A stretch of DNA of 7,080 nt from Pedosphaera sp. (GCA_028293265.1 JAQGPB010000117.1:1-7080); one strand, 5' to 3'; positions 1 through 5,993 are shown, counted from the first letter of the stretch. Notes: generated by a model not told the origin, from the letters alone. Numbers and translations: made by a program.

Positions 1-182
1 TATTCGCCGGAAATGGCCGATGCGTTCCAACCGACGGATACTGAACGGCCTGCCACGAAGAAGTCGCTCGCGGTCCTGGCTTTTCTGGCTGACCAGAAGC
101 CCATGCCGATAGTGCCGGCCATGGTGAGCAGCGAGAACGTGAGTATCCACGGGTCAATCGTCATGGCGAGGATCGGAGTCAT
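1..182 (-). CDS. Sodium:solute symporter (SSS family), N-terminal fragment
   Basis: The frame is open from the ATG at 182 to the window edge and gives the first 60 residues; the rest lies beyond position 1. Residues about 11-30 form a first membrane helix. They are followed by a basic turn and the motif TASDFFVAGRSVS (38-50), then NASAISGEY at the end. This is the SSS pattern best known from the acetate permease ActP, where a Ser-Asp-Tyr/Phe stretch and an AGR/AGG turn precede a substrate- and sodium-binding helix. The family takes up small organic solutes together with sodium at the inner membrane. The gene starts 16 bases after the DUF485 stop, and that pairing supports a monocarboxylate/acetate-type carrier. 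A second in-frame ATG at 164 is possible; neither start has a Shine-Dalgarno sequence. The substrate cannot be read from this fragment. Confidence 0.85.
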   Translation of the reverse strand, partial: MTPILAMTIDPWILTFSLLTMAGTIGMGFWSARKARTASDFFVAGRSVSVGWNASAISGE

Positions 183-198
183 AATGGGTCAGCAGACT

Positions 199-540
199 TT
201 AACGGTTTACCGTGCCCACTTCGGTTTCTTGCTTCGGCGGCGCTCCAGCAGTTTCAGCCTGTTCCAGCGCGATTGACTTTTTGATGAACACCCAGGCTAT
301 AACCCAGACCAACGGAAAAAATAATACGCCCAACACGAACCAGCTCAGGGTAAAACCAAAAAGCCGTGTGGCCATGAATTCAGGATAAAAGTAGTTCGCC
401 AGCGGCAATCCCAGCAGCGCGACCAGAAACGCGCCCGCGCAGGCCATGGAAAGTTTGATCTGCCGCCGCATCAAGGCATGCAGAAATTCCTCGCTGTGCA
501 TGTCCCTGCTTTTGGGTTTGGGGGTGTTCATGCGCGGCAT
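199..540 (-). CDS. DUF485 family two-helix membrane protein, symporter partner
   Basis: This is a 113-residue protein with a hydrophilic N-terminus, two membrane helices (about 31-50 and 62-86) and a charged C-terminal tail. The stretch LMRRQIKLSM before helix 1 and the sequence WVFIKKSIALEQ after helix 2 match the DUF485 pattern, in which the second helix ends in a positive segment. DUF485 proteins are usually 90-120 residues and are encoded just upstream of acetate/solute symporter genes, as yjcH is beside actP in E. coli. Here the symporter follows after 16 bases. The exact role is unknown; an accessory subunit or helper of the symporter is inferred from the conserved pairing. An ATG at 531 or 501 could also serve as start. 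The first ATG is kept because a purine-rich GTGGAAA lies about 9 bases upstream, although this is a poor ribosome site. Confidence 0.85.
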   Translation of the reverse strand: MPRMNTPKPKSRDMHSEEFLHALMRRQIKLSMACAGAFLVALLGLPLANYFYPEFMATRLFGFTLSWFVLGVLFFPLVWVIAWVFIKKSIALEQAETAGAPPKQETEVGTVNR

Positions 541-617
541 TTAACAGATTTCCACGCCGCTTGGCAAGGCTGGCGGATTCAAGCTTGTAATCTGGCCTTC
601 CTCGCCAGTTCACCGGC

Positions 618-2441
618 TCAATCCTCCTTGAATTGAACGCCGGTCAACTCATACGCCATGACATTTTCGGTGAAGCCCTTCAAATTCAACGCGGGCAAGG
701 GAATTGTGCTCGCGGTTTCTCCTAATTTGTCCTTGGTGGTCTGGTCAATCACCACCTGCCCTGGTCCGGCCTGGCTGCATAAGCGCGAGGCCAGATTCAC
801 CCGTTCGCCCAATACCGTGTAATTCAGCCGGTCCGCCGATCCCATGCAACCGGCCACCACCCTGCCCGACGCGACACCGATACCGACATGCAACTGATGG
901 CGAGAGGTCGCGTTCAACTGTTCGCGTTCCCGGATGAGTTGCAACGCGCAACGCGCCGCATTGAGCGTATCGTTCTCATGACTCAACGGCGCGCCAAAAA
1001 TCGCCATCAGCAAATCGCCCACGAACTTGTCGAGCACGCCGTTATGCTCCTTTACGATGCGGGCCAGCAGCGTCATGTGCTCATTGAGCATCTCGATGAC
1101 TTCCTGGGGCGGCATGTTCTCCGTCAACGCAGTGAAGTTCCTCACGTCGCAAAACAACACGCTGACTTCGCGCACTTCGCCGCCCAACGCCAACTGCCCG
1201 TTGACCAGGGCATGCGCCACCTTTTCATCCGCCACCATGTTTAGAATGGTGCGGTAACGTTCCTTTTCCACCAGGCCCTCGGCCATTTCATTGAAAGACG
1301 AGGCGAGTTTGCCGAGTTCGTCGCGGCTCCGCACTGGTACCTTGACCTGAAAATTTCCGCTGCGAATCGCCTCAGTTCCCTTGACCAATTCACGCAGGGG
1401 AATGGACAGCCCGTGCGCGATGAGCAGGCTCAAGATCAAGGCGCCCGCCAATGCCGCGGCGCTGAAGGCCAGAATCTGCCAGCGCAATTCCTGCTGCGTC
1501 TTCAAGGCGCTGACCAGCGAATAGACTGAAACCTGATACGCCGGCGGAAAGGGCGAATTGGGATTCAACAGTTTGAAAAAGACGCGTCGCGGAACCTTGC
1601 CGAGGGTGATGTCCACCGGATCTTGGGACTGGCCGTCAAGCTTGGTCCGCAGGGCAAGCAGTTTTGCAAATTCCTCGCGCAGCTCCGGGGGAATGGTTTT
1701 GGAATGAATCTGATTTTCCACCCAGATGCCGCTCTCCACCTCGCCATGGCTCATTTCGTACATCGGCTTTTCGCTTGATTCCAAAAAAATGGGGACACCG
1801 AGGACCAGCGCGCCCAAGGTTTGCTTCGTGTCCGGATCCGAAATCTTGGTCACAATCACTTCCAGCAATTCGACCTGGCCGTTGGTCCGCTCCGGTGCCA
1901 GATAGCCGATGGGCTGTTCCTCCAAAGTCGTGATGGCCTCCTGCACCGCAACCAGCTGGCCTTCGATTCTTTTCCGCGCGGCCTGCTTCAACAACGCTCC
2001 TCCCCGCGCATCTGGAAAGCGCAGGATCTCGCCCCTGGCATTCAGCACGCGGAAGAAAGTCATCGGGTTGCGCATCAATGCCAATCCCCCGCCCGGCACA
2101 TTCCCCCGCAGGCCCAGCCGGCCCGCGCGGGGATTCTGCTGGATTTGCTGGTTCAGAAAGTTGGTCCAGATTTCGTAAATGGCATTGGTTTGCCCGGCCG
2201 CCAGGGCCTCGCGCAAAGCTGGCGACTTGGCCAGTTCCGCGCTCTTGTCCTTGGTGCCGCTCAACCGGCTGTCTTGCTGCAAGATGAAATAATTCGCCTC
2301 GGCTTCAAACTGGTCCTGAAACAATTTCAGATAAGTCGCCTGCACCTTTTCCTGCGTCACGTACAGCGTCGCCCCCATGGCGCCGACGACCAATATCATC
2401 ATCGCCAGCAGCAGCTTGATGCGGAAACTCAGCGCAATCAT
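618..2441 (-). CDS. Membrane-bound class III adenylate cyclase with extracytoplasmic sensor and HAMP domain
   Basis: The protein has 607 residues from the ATG at 2441. Membrane helix 1 is at about 6-29, an extracytoplasmic sensor region at 30-320, helix 2 at about 321-343, HAMP at about 344-395 and the cyclase domain from about 424 to 580. The sensor has Cache-like stretches such as FFRVLNARGEILRF and LGALVLGVPI, but that assignment is tentative. The catalytic set is complete: metal-binding D432 (LFCDVRNFT) and D476 (DKFVGDLLMAIFG), base-recognising K472 and T542 (NYTVLG), and transition-state N549 and R553 (VNLASRL). Lys/Thr is the class IIIb pair seen in CyaC of Spirulina, which makes cAMP from ATP and is stimulated by bicarbonate; that this enzyme shares the response is inference. 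A TTG at 2486 would add 15 polar residues before the membrane helix and is unlikely. No cAMP receptor gene is visible nearby. Confidence 0.93.
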   Translation of the reverse strand: MIALSFRIKLLLAMMILVVGAMGATLYVTQEKVQATYLKLFQDQFEAEANYFILQQDSRLSGTKDKSAELAKSPALREALAAGQTNAIYEIWTNFLNQQIQQNPRAGRLGLRGNVPGGGLALMRNPMTFFRVLNARGEILRFPDARGGALLKQAARKRIEGQLVAVQEAITTLEEQPIGYLAPERTNGQVELLEVIVTKISDPDTKQTLGALVLGVPIFLESSEKPMYEMSHGEVESGIWVENQIHSKTIPPELREEFAKLLALRTKLDGQSQDPVDITLGKVPRRVFFKLLNPNSPFPPAYQVSVYSLVSALKTQQELRWQILAFSAAALAGALILSLLIAHGLSIPLRELVKGTEAIRSGNFQVKVPVRSRDELGKLASSFNEMAEGLVEKERYRTILNMVADEKVAHALVNGQLALGGEVREVSVLFCDVRNFTALTENMPPQEVIEMLNEHMTLLARIVKEHNGVLDKFVGDLLMAIFGAPLSHENDTLNAARCALQLIREREQLNATSRHQLHVGIGVASGRVVAGCMGSADRLNYTVLGERVNLASRLCSQAGPGQVVIDQTTKDKLGETASTIPLPALNLKGFTENVMAYELTGVQFKED

Positions 2442-2480
2442 GTTTTCACGGGACGGCCGTCTGGTTGGCAAGCAACCGCC

Positions 2481-2494
2481 CGTCAATGTTGACG
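2481..2494. promoter_or_regulatory. Operator-like 14-base dyad upstream of the cyclase
   Basis: CGTCAA and TTGACG form perfect 6-base inverted arms around a 2-base centre, 40-53 bases before the cyclase ATG. The position and size suit a dimeric repressor or activator site, but no regulator is encoded in the window, so the function is inferred. A short hairpin-forming sequence (GGTTG/CAACC, 2463-2477) lies next to it. Confidence 0.35.
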
Positions 2495-2539
2495 CAGCCT
2501 AACGCCTTCCGCTTCAAGTTTACACGTAAAATCCCGGCT

Positions 2540-2556
2540 GGCCGAAATCATCGGCC
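2540..2556 (-). terminator. Short stem-loop after the EVE gene, possible weak terminator
   Basis: Perfect 6-base arms GGCCGA and TCGGCC surround a 5-base loop, beginning 2 bases after the EVE stop codon. In the minus direction only a short TTTT run follows several bases later, so this is a weak intrinsic terminator at best. It would separate the EVE gene from the cyclase transcript. Confidence 0.35.
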
Positions 2557-2558
2557 GT

Positions 2559-2981
2559 TCACCCAGCCTTGGTTTCCGCCAAAGTCATGAGCCGGTTGAA
2601 CTGCGCTTCCGTCACCGGAGAAACGGAGAGCCTTGAGTTGCGCAAAAGCAGCATGTCGCCGAGCGTTTTATCGGCCTTGATGACTTCCAAGGTAACGGGT
2701 TTGGCGACGGCCTTCACGGGCATGAGGTCAACCGCCGACCAATCGCCTTCCTTGGCCGTTGGATCGGGATAGGCTTCTTTCGCCACCCGCGCCAGCCCGA
2801 CCACCTGTTTTTCACTCACGCTATGGTAGAAAAGCACCACGTCGCCCTTCTTCATCGCCCGCAAATTGTTCCGCGCCTGAAAATTTCGCACTCCGGTCCA
2901 CGCCGCCTGGCCTTCTTTGACGAACATGCTCCACGAATAGGACTCGGGTTCCGATTTCACCAGCCAGTAATTTTTTGGCAT
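2559..2981 (-). CDS. EVE domain protein (PUA-like fold)
   Basis: The 140-residue protein is a full-length single EVE domain. The family's conserved blocks occur in order: WLVKSEP (6-12), AWTGVRNFQARN (27-38), MKKGD (43-47), FYHS (51-54), YPD (71-73) and RLSVSPV (117-123). EVE domains share the fold of YTH and PUA domains and are thought to bind modified bases in nucleic acid through an aromatic pocket. The human relative is thymocyte nuclear protein 1. In bacteria the single-domain form is widespread and its physiological target is mostly unknown, although EVE domains fused to nucleases occur in defence systems. There is no nuclease fusion here and no defence gene alongside. The start at 2981 places the WLVKSEP block at its usual distance from the N-terminus. 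The AT-rich leader has no Shine-Dalgarno sequence. Confidence 0.93.
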   Translation of the reverse strand: MPKNYWLVKSEPESYSWSMFVKEGQAAWTGVRNFQARNNLRAMKKGDVVLFYHSVSEKQVVGLARVAKEAYPDPTAKEGDWSAVDLMPVKAVAKPVTLEVIKADKTLGDMLLLRNSRLSVSPVTEAQFNRLMTLAETKAG

Positions 2982-3044
2982 AAGAAAATAATTTGTTGCG
3001 GAAAGAAGTTAAACCAATCGCACGGCGCAAGACCAAGCACGAAA

Positions 3045-3080
3045 ATTCCGTGTTTCATACCTGTTTCATCTGTGGCTAAC
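3045..3080 (+). repeat. Short direct repeat TGTTTCAT in the EVE/yggS divergent spacer
   Basis: TGTTTCAT occurs at 3051-3058 and again at 3062-3069, an 11-base period. It is embedded in a phrase running from TTCCGTG to CTGTGGCTAAC that ends 10 bases before the yggS start codon. The spacing of about one helical turn would suit an activator site. I also recall similar phrases of the form 'cat-ctgtgg-ctaa' scattered between genes in Verrucomicrobiota and Planctomycetota, which would make it a dispersed intergenic element. That memory cannot be checked here. Confidence 0.35.
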
Positions 3081-3089
3081 TATCCCCGT

Positions 3090-3800
3090 ATGGATTTAGC
3101 CGAAAATTTGGAAAATCTCCGCCGTCGCATCGAGGCCGCCTGTGAGCGCTCCGGGCGCGCACCGGGGTCAGTCACGTTTCAAGCCGTCAGCAAGGGGCAG
3201 CCGCCCGAGGCCATCCGCGCCGCCGCCGAACTGGGTGTCACGCTGTTCGGCGAAAACCGCGTGCAGGAGGCGAAAACGAAAATCCCGCTCTGCCCCGGCA
3301 GATTGCGCTGGCAGATGATCGGTCATCTCCAATCCAACAAATGCCGCGATGCCGTCCACCTGTTCGATATGATCCAAAGCGTGGACAGCCTGCCGCTGGC
3401 CCAGGAGATTGATAAATGGGCGGACAAAAGCGCCAAGACGATGCCGATCCTGCTGGAGGTGAACATCGCGGGCGAATCGAGCAAGTTCGGTTACCCGCCC
3501 GATAAATTGCTGGCCGAGCTGAACCAGATCAATGCGCTGCCCAAGATTGAAATTCATGGTCTGATGACCGTGGCACCGTGGTCCGTTGACCCGGAGCGGG
3601 TGCGGCCCGTATTTCGCAAATTGCGCGAAGTGAAAGAACAGTGCGAGCAGATCCTAGGTGCTTCCCTGCCCCATCTGAGCATGGGCATGAGCGGCGATTT
3701 TGAAATCGCCATCGAGGAATGGGCCACGCTCATCCGCGTCGGCACGGCGTTCTTCGGCCCGCGGGCAAAGGCAAAAAAAGAGACGGAAGTTTTGGAATAA
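3090..3800 (+). CDS. yggS: YggS/PLPBP family pyridoxal-phosphate homeostasis protein
   Basis: The protein has 236 residues, the normal size of the family, and lies wholly in the cytoplasm. It is the single-domain TIM barrel related to alanine racemase N-termini. Visible marks are the PLP-binding lysine K35 in FQAVSKGQPPEAI, LFGENRVQEA (52-61), WQMIGHLQSNK (74-84), EVNIAGESSKFGY (123-135), HGLMTVAP (156-163), LSMGMSGDFEIAI (196-208) and LIRVGTAFFGPR (214-225), where phosphate is held. Members bind PLP but show no clear enzyme activity; they buffer free PLP and affect amino-acid and keto-acid balance. The ATG at 3090 is chosen because it puts K35 at the family position. The reading frame stays open upstream to 2823 but would overlap the EVE gene. 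No Shine-Dalgarno sequence precedes the start. The unknown gene 44 bases downstream may be cotranscribed. Confidence 0.95.
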   Translation: MDLAENLENLRRRIEAACERSGRAPGSVTFQAVSKGQPPEAIRAAAELGVTLFGENRVQEAKTKIPLCPGRLRWQMIGHLQSNKCRDAVHLFDMIQSVDSLPLAQEIDKWADKSAKTMPILLEVNIAGESSKFGYPPDKLLAELNQINALPKIEIHGLMTVAPWSVDPERVRPVFRKLREVKEQCEQILGASLPHLSMGMSGDFEIAIEEWATLIRVGTAFFGPRAKAKKETEVLE

Positions 3801-3844
3801 GGCCATTTTTTGATTTAACTTTTTCGATTTCCGAGTAAGATGGA

Positions 3845-4171
3845 ATGGTGACCGTTGAAACTTTCAAACAGGAATTGGCCGAGGCAATCAAGGCATACGA
3901 CAAATACATCGTTTGCCTTGATAAAACGCCAGATCGGTTTGAGGAGTCGCTGCAATCTCTGATGAGCAAGGCCATCAAGGCTTACGAAACGCGCGGCCCG
4001 AACCTTCGCCATGGCATCGCGCTGGACAAGCAGGTCACCATCATCCTGAGCCAGACGGAGGAAGAACGCCCGCTATGCGGCATCTATTTCAACCTCCATT
4101 CACCCTATCAGAAGCAGGCCGCCGCCAAAGCCGCCGGCTCATCGCGCCAATCGCCGGAACCCAAGGGTTGA
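3845..4171 (+). CDS. Unrecognised 108-residue protein with internal AIKAY repeat
   Basis: I do not recognise this family. The protein is soluble, with no signal peptide or membrane helix. The first half (about 5-50) looks helical and charged. It contains AIKAYD (14-19) and AIKAYE (43-48), 29 residues apart; the DNA of these two stretches (3884-3901 and 3971-3988) matches at 15 of 18 bases. The second part (about 56-86) has the strand-like stretches KQVTIILSQ and CGIYFNLHS. The tail is rich in Ala, Lys and Pro and looks disordered. Codon choice resembles that of its neighbours, so it appears to be a real gene rather than a chance frame. It follows yggS by 44 T-rich bases and may share its transcript. 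A tiny frame (Met-Glu-Trp, 3840-3851) overlaps its start codon. The function is unknown. Confidence 0.72.
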   Translation: MVTVETFKQELAEAIKAYDKYIVCLDKTPDRFEESLQSLMSKAIKAYETRGPNLRHGIALDKQVTIILSQTEEERPLCGIYFNLHSPYQKQAAAKAAGSSRQSPEPKG

Positions 4172-4195
4172 ATTCACCCTTGGACTGCCTTCCGG
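4154..4195. terminator. Long inverted repeat between convergent genes, probable bidirectional terminator
   Basis: An 8-base perfect stem CCAAGGGT (4161-4168) / ACCCTTGG (4176-4183) encloses a 7-base loop in which the stop codon of the upstream gene lies. Outer arms CCGGAA (4154-4159) and TTCCGG (4190-4195) can pair as well, leaving an asymmetric internal loop of 1 and 6 bases. The structure sits exactly at the junction with the convergent lipoprotein gene, which stops at 4197. No T-run follows on either strand, so this is not a classical intrinsic terminator. It may still stop transcription from both sides or protect mRNA 3' ends. Confidence 0.55.
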
Positions 4196-4196
4196 A

Positions 4197-4574
4197 CTAA
4201 TTGCCGCGGATTTCGTCCCCAATCTGTATTTCCCCGCTCGTGATGTCGGCGACGGTGTTCTCATCCTGCTGCGGGCCGGTCACCTTCAACTCGCCGACCT
4301 TCAGCCCTTGCCGATAGGCATTCAAACGCTTCCCAAGTGCCGGCACGGTGCCTACGGGAAAATTCAGCACCACGAAACGAGAATTGCCATTGACAGACAC
4401 GACTTTCCCGGCAGATGATGTTTCGGGGGAAATGATTATTTTGCCATTCGACTCCTTCGGGCTCGACAAAACATTGCCAGACGATTGAAACGTAAATGTG
4501 CCACGTTTGTCCTTGGAACCGGCGCACCCCGCCAATAACAATCCGCCCAGCAGCACCCATGCAAAACGTCTCAT
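4197..4574 (-). CDS. Small outer-membrane lipoprotein with C-terminal beta domain
   Basis: The 125-residue protein starts with a lipoprotein signal: Arg-Arg, a hydrophobic stretch and lipobox LLAGC, with the lipidated cysteine at 17. The residue after it is Ala, so by the usual +2 rule it would be sorted to the outer membrane. Residues 20-55 are Ser/Lys-rich and linker-like. The domain from about 56 to 123 runs KVVSVNGNSRFVVLNF, then VPALGKRLNAYRQG, LKVGELKVTGPQ and IQIGDEI. That layout (strand, bound-value phrase, YR.G, vGelkVt, adi..G.i..GDeI) loosely recalls the FlgT C-terminal beta domain. I recall similar small proteins in Verrucomicrobiota, but have no functional name for them. The ATG at 4574 is chosen because the longer frame from 4652 would put 26 polar residues before the signal and overlap the cupin gene. 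It lies 31 bases after the cupin stop, probably in the same operon. Confidence 0.82.
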   Translation of the reverse strand: MRRFAWVLLGGLLLAGCAGSKDKRGTFTFQSSGNVLSSPKESNGKIIISPETSSAGKVVSVNGNSRFVVLNFPVGTVPALGKRLNAYRQGLKVGELKVTGPQQDENTVADITSGEIQIGDEIRGN

Positions 4575-4605
4575 GGCAGCAGTTAAATCCCGCGTGGCGA
4601 AAACG

Positions 4606-4971
4606 TCAAGTCTCCGTGATGATGGTATCGCTGTGTTCGTATCCCGGGGCACAGCAGCAAAGCAGTTTCAAGGTCTCCTGGCCGGTGTTCCAAAGCTTGT
4701 GCTTTTTGCCGGGCAGAATGGCGATGGCGTCGCCCGCCTTGACCTCGCGCACTTCGGTTTCAATGCGCATCCGTCCCGTGCCGGCGGTGATGAAGTAAAT
4801 CTCCTCGGCCCGGGGATGATAATGTTCCTGCGTGCTGCCGCCCACCGGCACGCGCGCTTCCGCCAGGCTCTGGTTGCGAACGGCGGAGTTGCGATACGCA
4901 AGCAGTTCCCGAATTTCCGAGCCGTCCTTCGTGATGAAGGGCTGCATCTCCGATACATTTTTGACATCCAT
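4606..4971 (-). CDS. Small single-domain cupin
   Basis: The 121-residue protein is one cupin barrel. Motif 1 reads GSTQEHYHPRAEEIYFITAG (45-64), giving metal ligands H50, H52 and E57. Motif 2 reads GDAIAILPGKKHKLWN (80-95), giving H91 as the fourth ligand. The full metal set is present, so a mononuclear metal site is expected. The tail LLCCCAPGYEHSDT, with three cysteines in a row at 105-107, is one I associate with a particular group of small bacterial cupins rather than a peculiarity of this protein. Small cupins may be isomerases, dioxygenases or sugar-binding proteins, and the substrate cannot be told from sequence. The start codon lies 14 bases after the EamA stop, so the two genes are almost certainly cotranscribed and might serve the same small molecule. 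No Shine-Dalgarno sequence is seen. Confidence 0.92.
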   Translation of the reverse strand: MDVKNVSEMQPFITKDGSEIRELLAYRNSAVRNQSLAEARVPVGGSTQEHYHPRAEEIYFITAGTGRMRIETEVREVKAGDAIAILPGKKHKLWNTGQETLKLLCCCAPGYEHSDTIITET

Positions 4972-4985
4972 AATAGTGATTTGAT

Positions 4986-5912
4986 TTATTCCAAGGGCGC
5001 CCAGCGCGGGCCAAGAATTTTTTGCAACCGCGCCTGGCCCAATGCCACGCCGGCCACCACCAGCATCATGGCGATCCAGAATGTGCGCGTCACGGGTTCG
5101 CCGAGGCAGACCCTGGCCCAGGACATGGTGCTCAGCGGAATCAAATTGTTGAACAGAAAAACCTGGCTCGTCGGCCAATGCCGGAGCGCGTTGTTCCAAA
5201 GCGCATAAGCAATCACGCCGCCTGCTATGATGGTATAACCTTGCACCAGCACGAGGTCGGTCCGCCAGATCAAACCGGATTTCATAATTTCCACCACTGC
5301 CACCGGCAGCAGCAGCAAACCGGCGCGCCACATCGTATGCGCGCTGACTTCCGCGCCTGAAAGCCGCGCCCCCAGCGCGCGGCATTGCCGGCCATAGTTC
5401 GCCCACAACCAGCTTGCGGCAAATCCCAACACTTCACCCAGGAGACCGCTGGCTTTTCCTGACTGCAACGTCGGCCAGAACAATACCACCACTCCGCTCA
5501 ACGCCAGTCCCGCCGCGCCATAACGTTGTGCCGAACGCCAGCTCAGTTCCGGTCGCTCGTCCCAGATCAGCGTCCAGATCGGCGACATCCCAAGATACAG
5601 CGCGACATGTGAGGCCGCTGTATAATGCAAGGCCCAATTGAAGACCAAAATGTATGATGCCAGACTGAGGGCGCCGTGCAACCAAAGATCGCGGCGCATC
5701 GCGGCTGTCAGCGGACTCAAAGTTCCCAGCCAGCGCGTCCATTTCAAAATGGCGAGCAAAATCAAGCCGGCGCAGAGCAATCGCGTGCTGCCGATCCAGC
5801 CCGGTCCCCAGAACTTCACGACATACTTGGTCCCGGCATTGCTGCCGCCCCACAAAAAGACCGCCAGGACCAGCGTGGCGACAATTGCGCCGTTGGATTT
5901 CTTCGCGAACAC
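4986..5912 (-). CDS. EamA/DMT family inner-membrane transporter
   Basis: The 308-residue protein has about ten membrane helices arranged as two EamA halves of the drug/metabolite transporter superfamily. Half one carries AVFLWGGSNAGTKYV (17-31), RLLCAGLILLAIL (44-56) and ALHYTAASHVALYLGMSPIW (94-113). Half two carries AYALWNNALRHWPTS (235-249), FLFNNLIPLSTMSWA (252-266), LGEPVT (270-275) and the last helix FWIAMMLVVAGVALG (278-292). Such carriers export or exchange small metabolites, often amino acids, but the substrate cannot be predicted. The start is uncertain. There is no ATG in frame near the first helix, and a GTG at 5912 gives a normal N-terminus of basic residues followed by helix 1. 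The frame is open up to 6164, but that would cover the divergent rhodanese gene. It is the first gene of a likely operon with the cupin and lipoprotein. Confidence 0.9.
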   Translation of the reverse strand: MFAKKSNGAIVATLVLAVFLWGGSNAGTKYVVKFWGPGWIGSTRLLCAGLILLAILKWTRWLGTLSPLTAAMRRDLWLHGALSLASYILVFNWALHYTAASHVALYLGMSPIWTLIWDERPELSWRSAQRYGAAGLALSGVVVLFWPTLQSGKASGLLGEVLGFAASWLWANYGRQCRALGARLSGAEVSAHTMWRAGLLLLPVAVVEIMKSGLIWRTDLVLVQGYTIIAGGVIAYALWNNALRHWPTSQVFLFNNLIPLSTMSWARVCLGEPVTRTFWIAMMLVVAGVALGQARLQKILGPRWAPLE

Positions 5913-5941
5913 CCGTTTAGTAAGCCGTCGGGTGACTGTGC

Positions 5942-5953
5942 ATGCAATTGCAT
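5942..5953. promoter_or_regulatory. Perfect 12-base palindrome in the EamA/rhodanese divergent spacer
   Basis: ATGCAATTGCAT reads the same on both strands. It lies 30-41 bases before the EamA GTG and 41-52 bases before the rhodanese ATG, roughly central in an 81-base divergent spacer, where one dimeric regulator could control both directions. No regulator gene is visible, so the role is inferred from position and symmetry. Confidence 0.4.
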
Positions 5954-5959
5954 TTTCGT

Positions 5960-5987
5960 TTGACCTGCCGGTTGGCCGGATTAAATT
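5960..5987 (+). promoter_or_regulatory. Possible promoter for the rhodanese gene
   Basis: TTGACC (5960-5965) matches the -35 consensus at 5 of 6 bases, and TAAATT (5982-5987) matches the -10 box at 4 of 6 after a 16-base spacer. A start site about 7 bases downstream would fall at or next to the ATG at 5994, giving a leaderless or nearly leaderless transcript. A CCGG-TTGG-CCGG dyad lies in the spacer. Confidence 0.35.
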
Positions 5988-5993
5988 GGCTGC

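Noticed and set aside
13..276. Plus-strand open frame of 87 codons at the left edge
   Set aside because: It is antisense to the symporter and DUF485 genes, both supported by family motifs.
570..600. Imperfect palindrome around CAAGCTTG in the cyclase/DUF485 gap
   Set aside because: The CAAGCTTG core with GATT/AATC flanks is broken by an unpaired base, has no T-run and no clear position relative to a promoter, so it is not distinguishable from chance.
2442..2486. TTG start for the cyclase
   Set aside because: It adds 15 residues rich in Arg and Pro before the membrane anchor; the ATG at 2441 gives a standard short N-terminus.
1821..2492. Long plus-strand open frame of 223 codons
   Set aside because: It lies antisense to the cyclase, whose protein has complete domain motifs. 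The frame's product is rich in Arg, Gln and His with no recognisable domain, as expected for a shadow in GC-rich DNA.
2559..2981. EVE gene as part of a defence system
   Set aside because: EVE domains do occur in defence proteins, but here it is a lone standard domain with no nuclease, helicase or methylase fused or nearby.
2823..3089. N-terminal extension of yggS
   Set aside because: The frame is open upstream, but the added 89 residues overlap the EVE gene in antisense and would move the PLP lysine far from its usual position near residue 35.
4498..5208. Plus-strand open frame of 236 codons
   Set aside because: It runs antisense to the start of the lipoprotein gene, the cupin gene and the end of the EamA gene, all well supported by motifs. 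No coherent domain is seen in it.
4972..5406. Upstream extension of the cupin frame
   Set aside because: It overlaps the EamA coding region in another frame, and the cupin domain is complete from the ATG at 4971.
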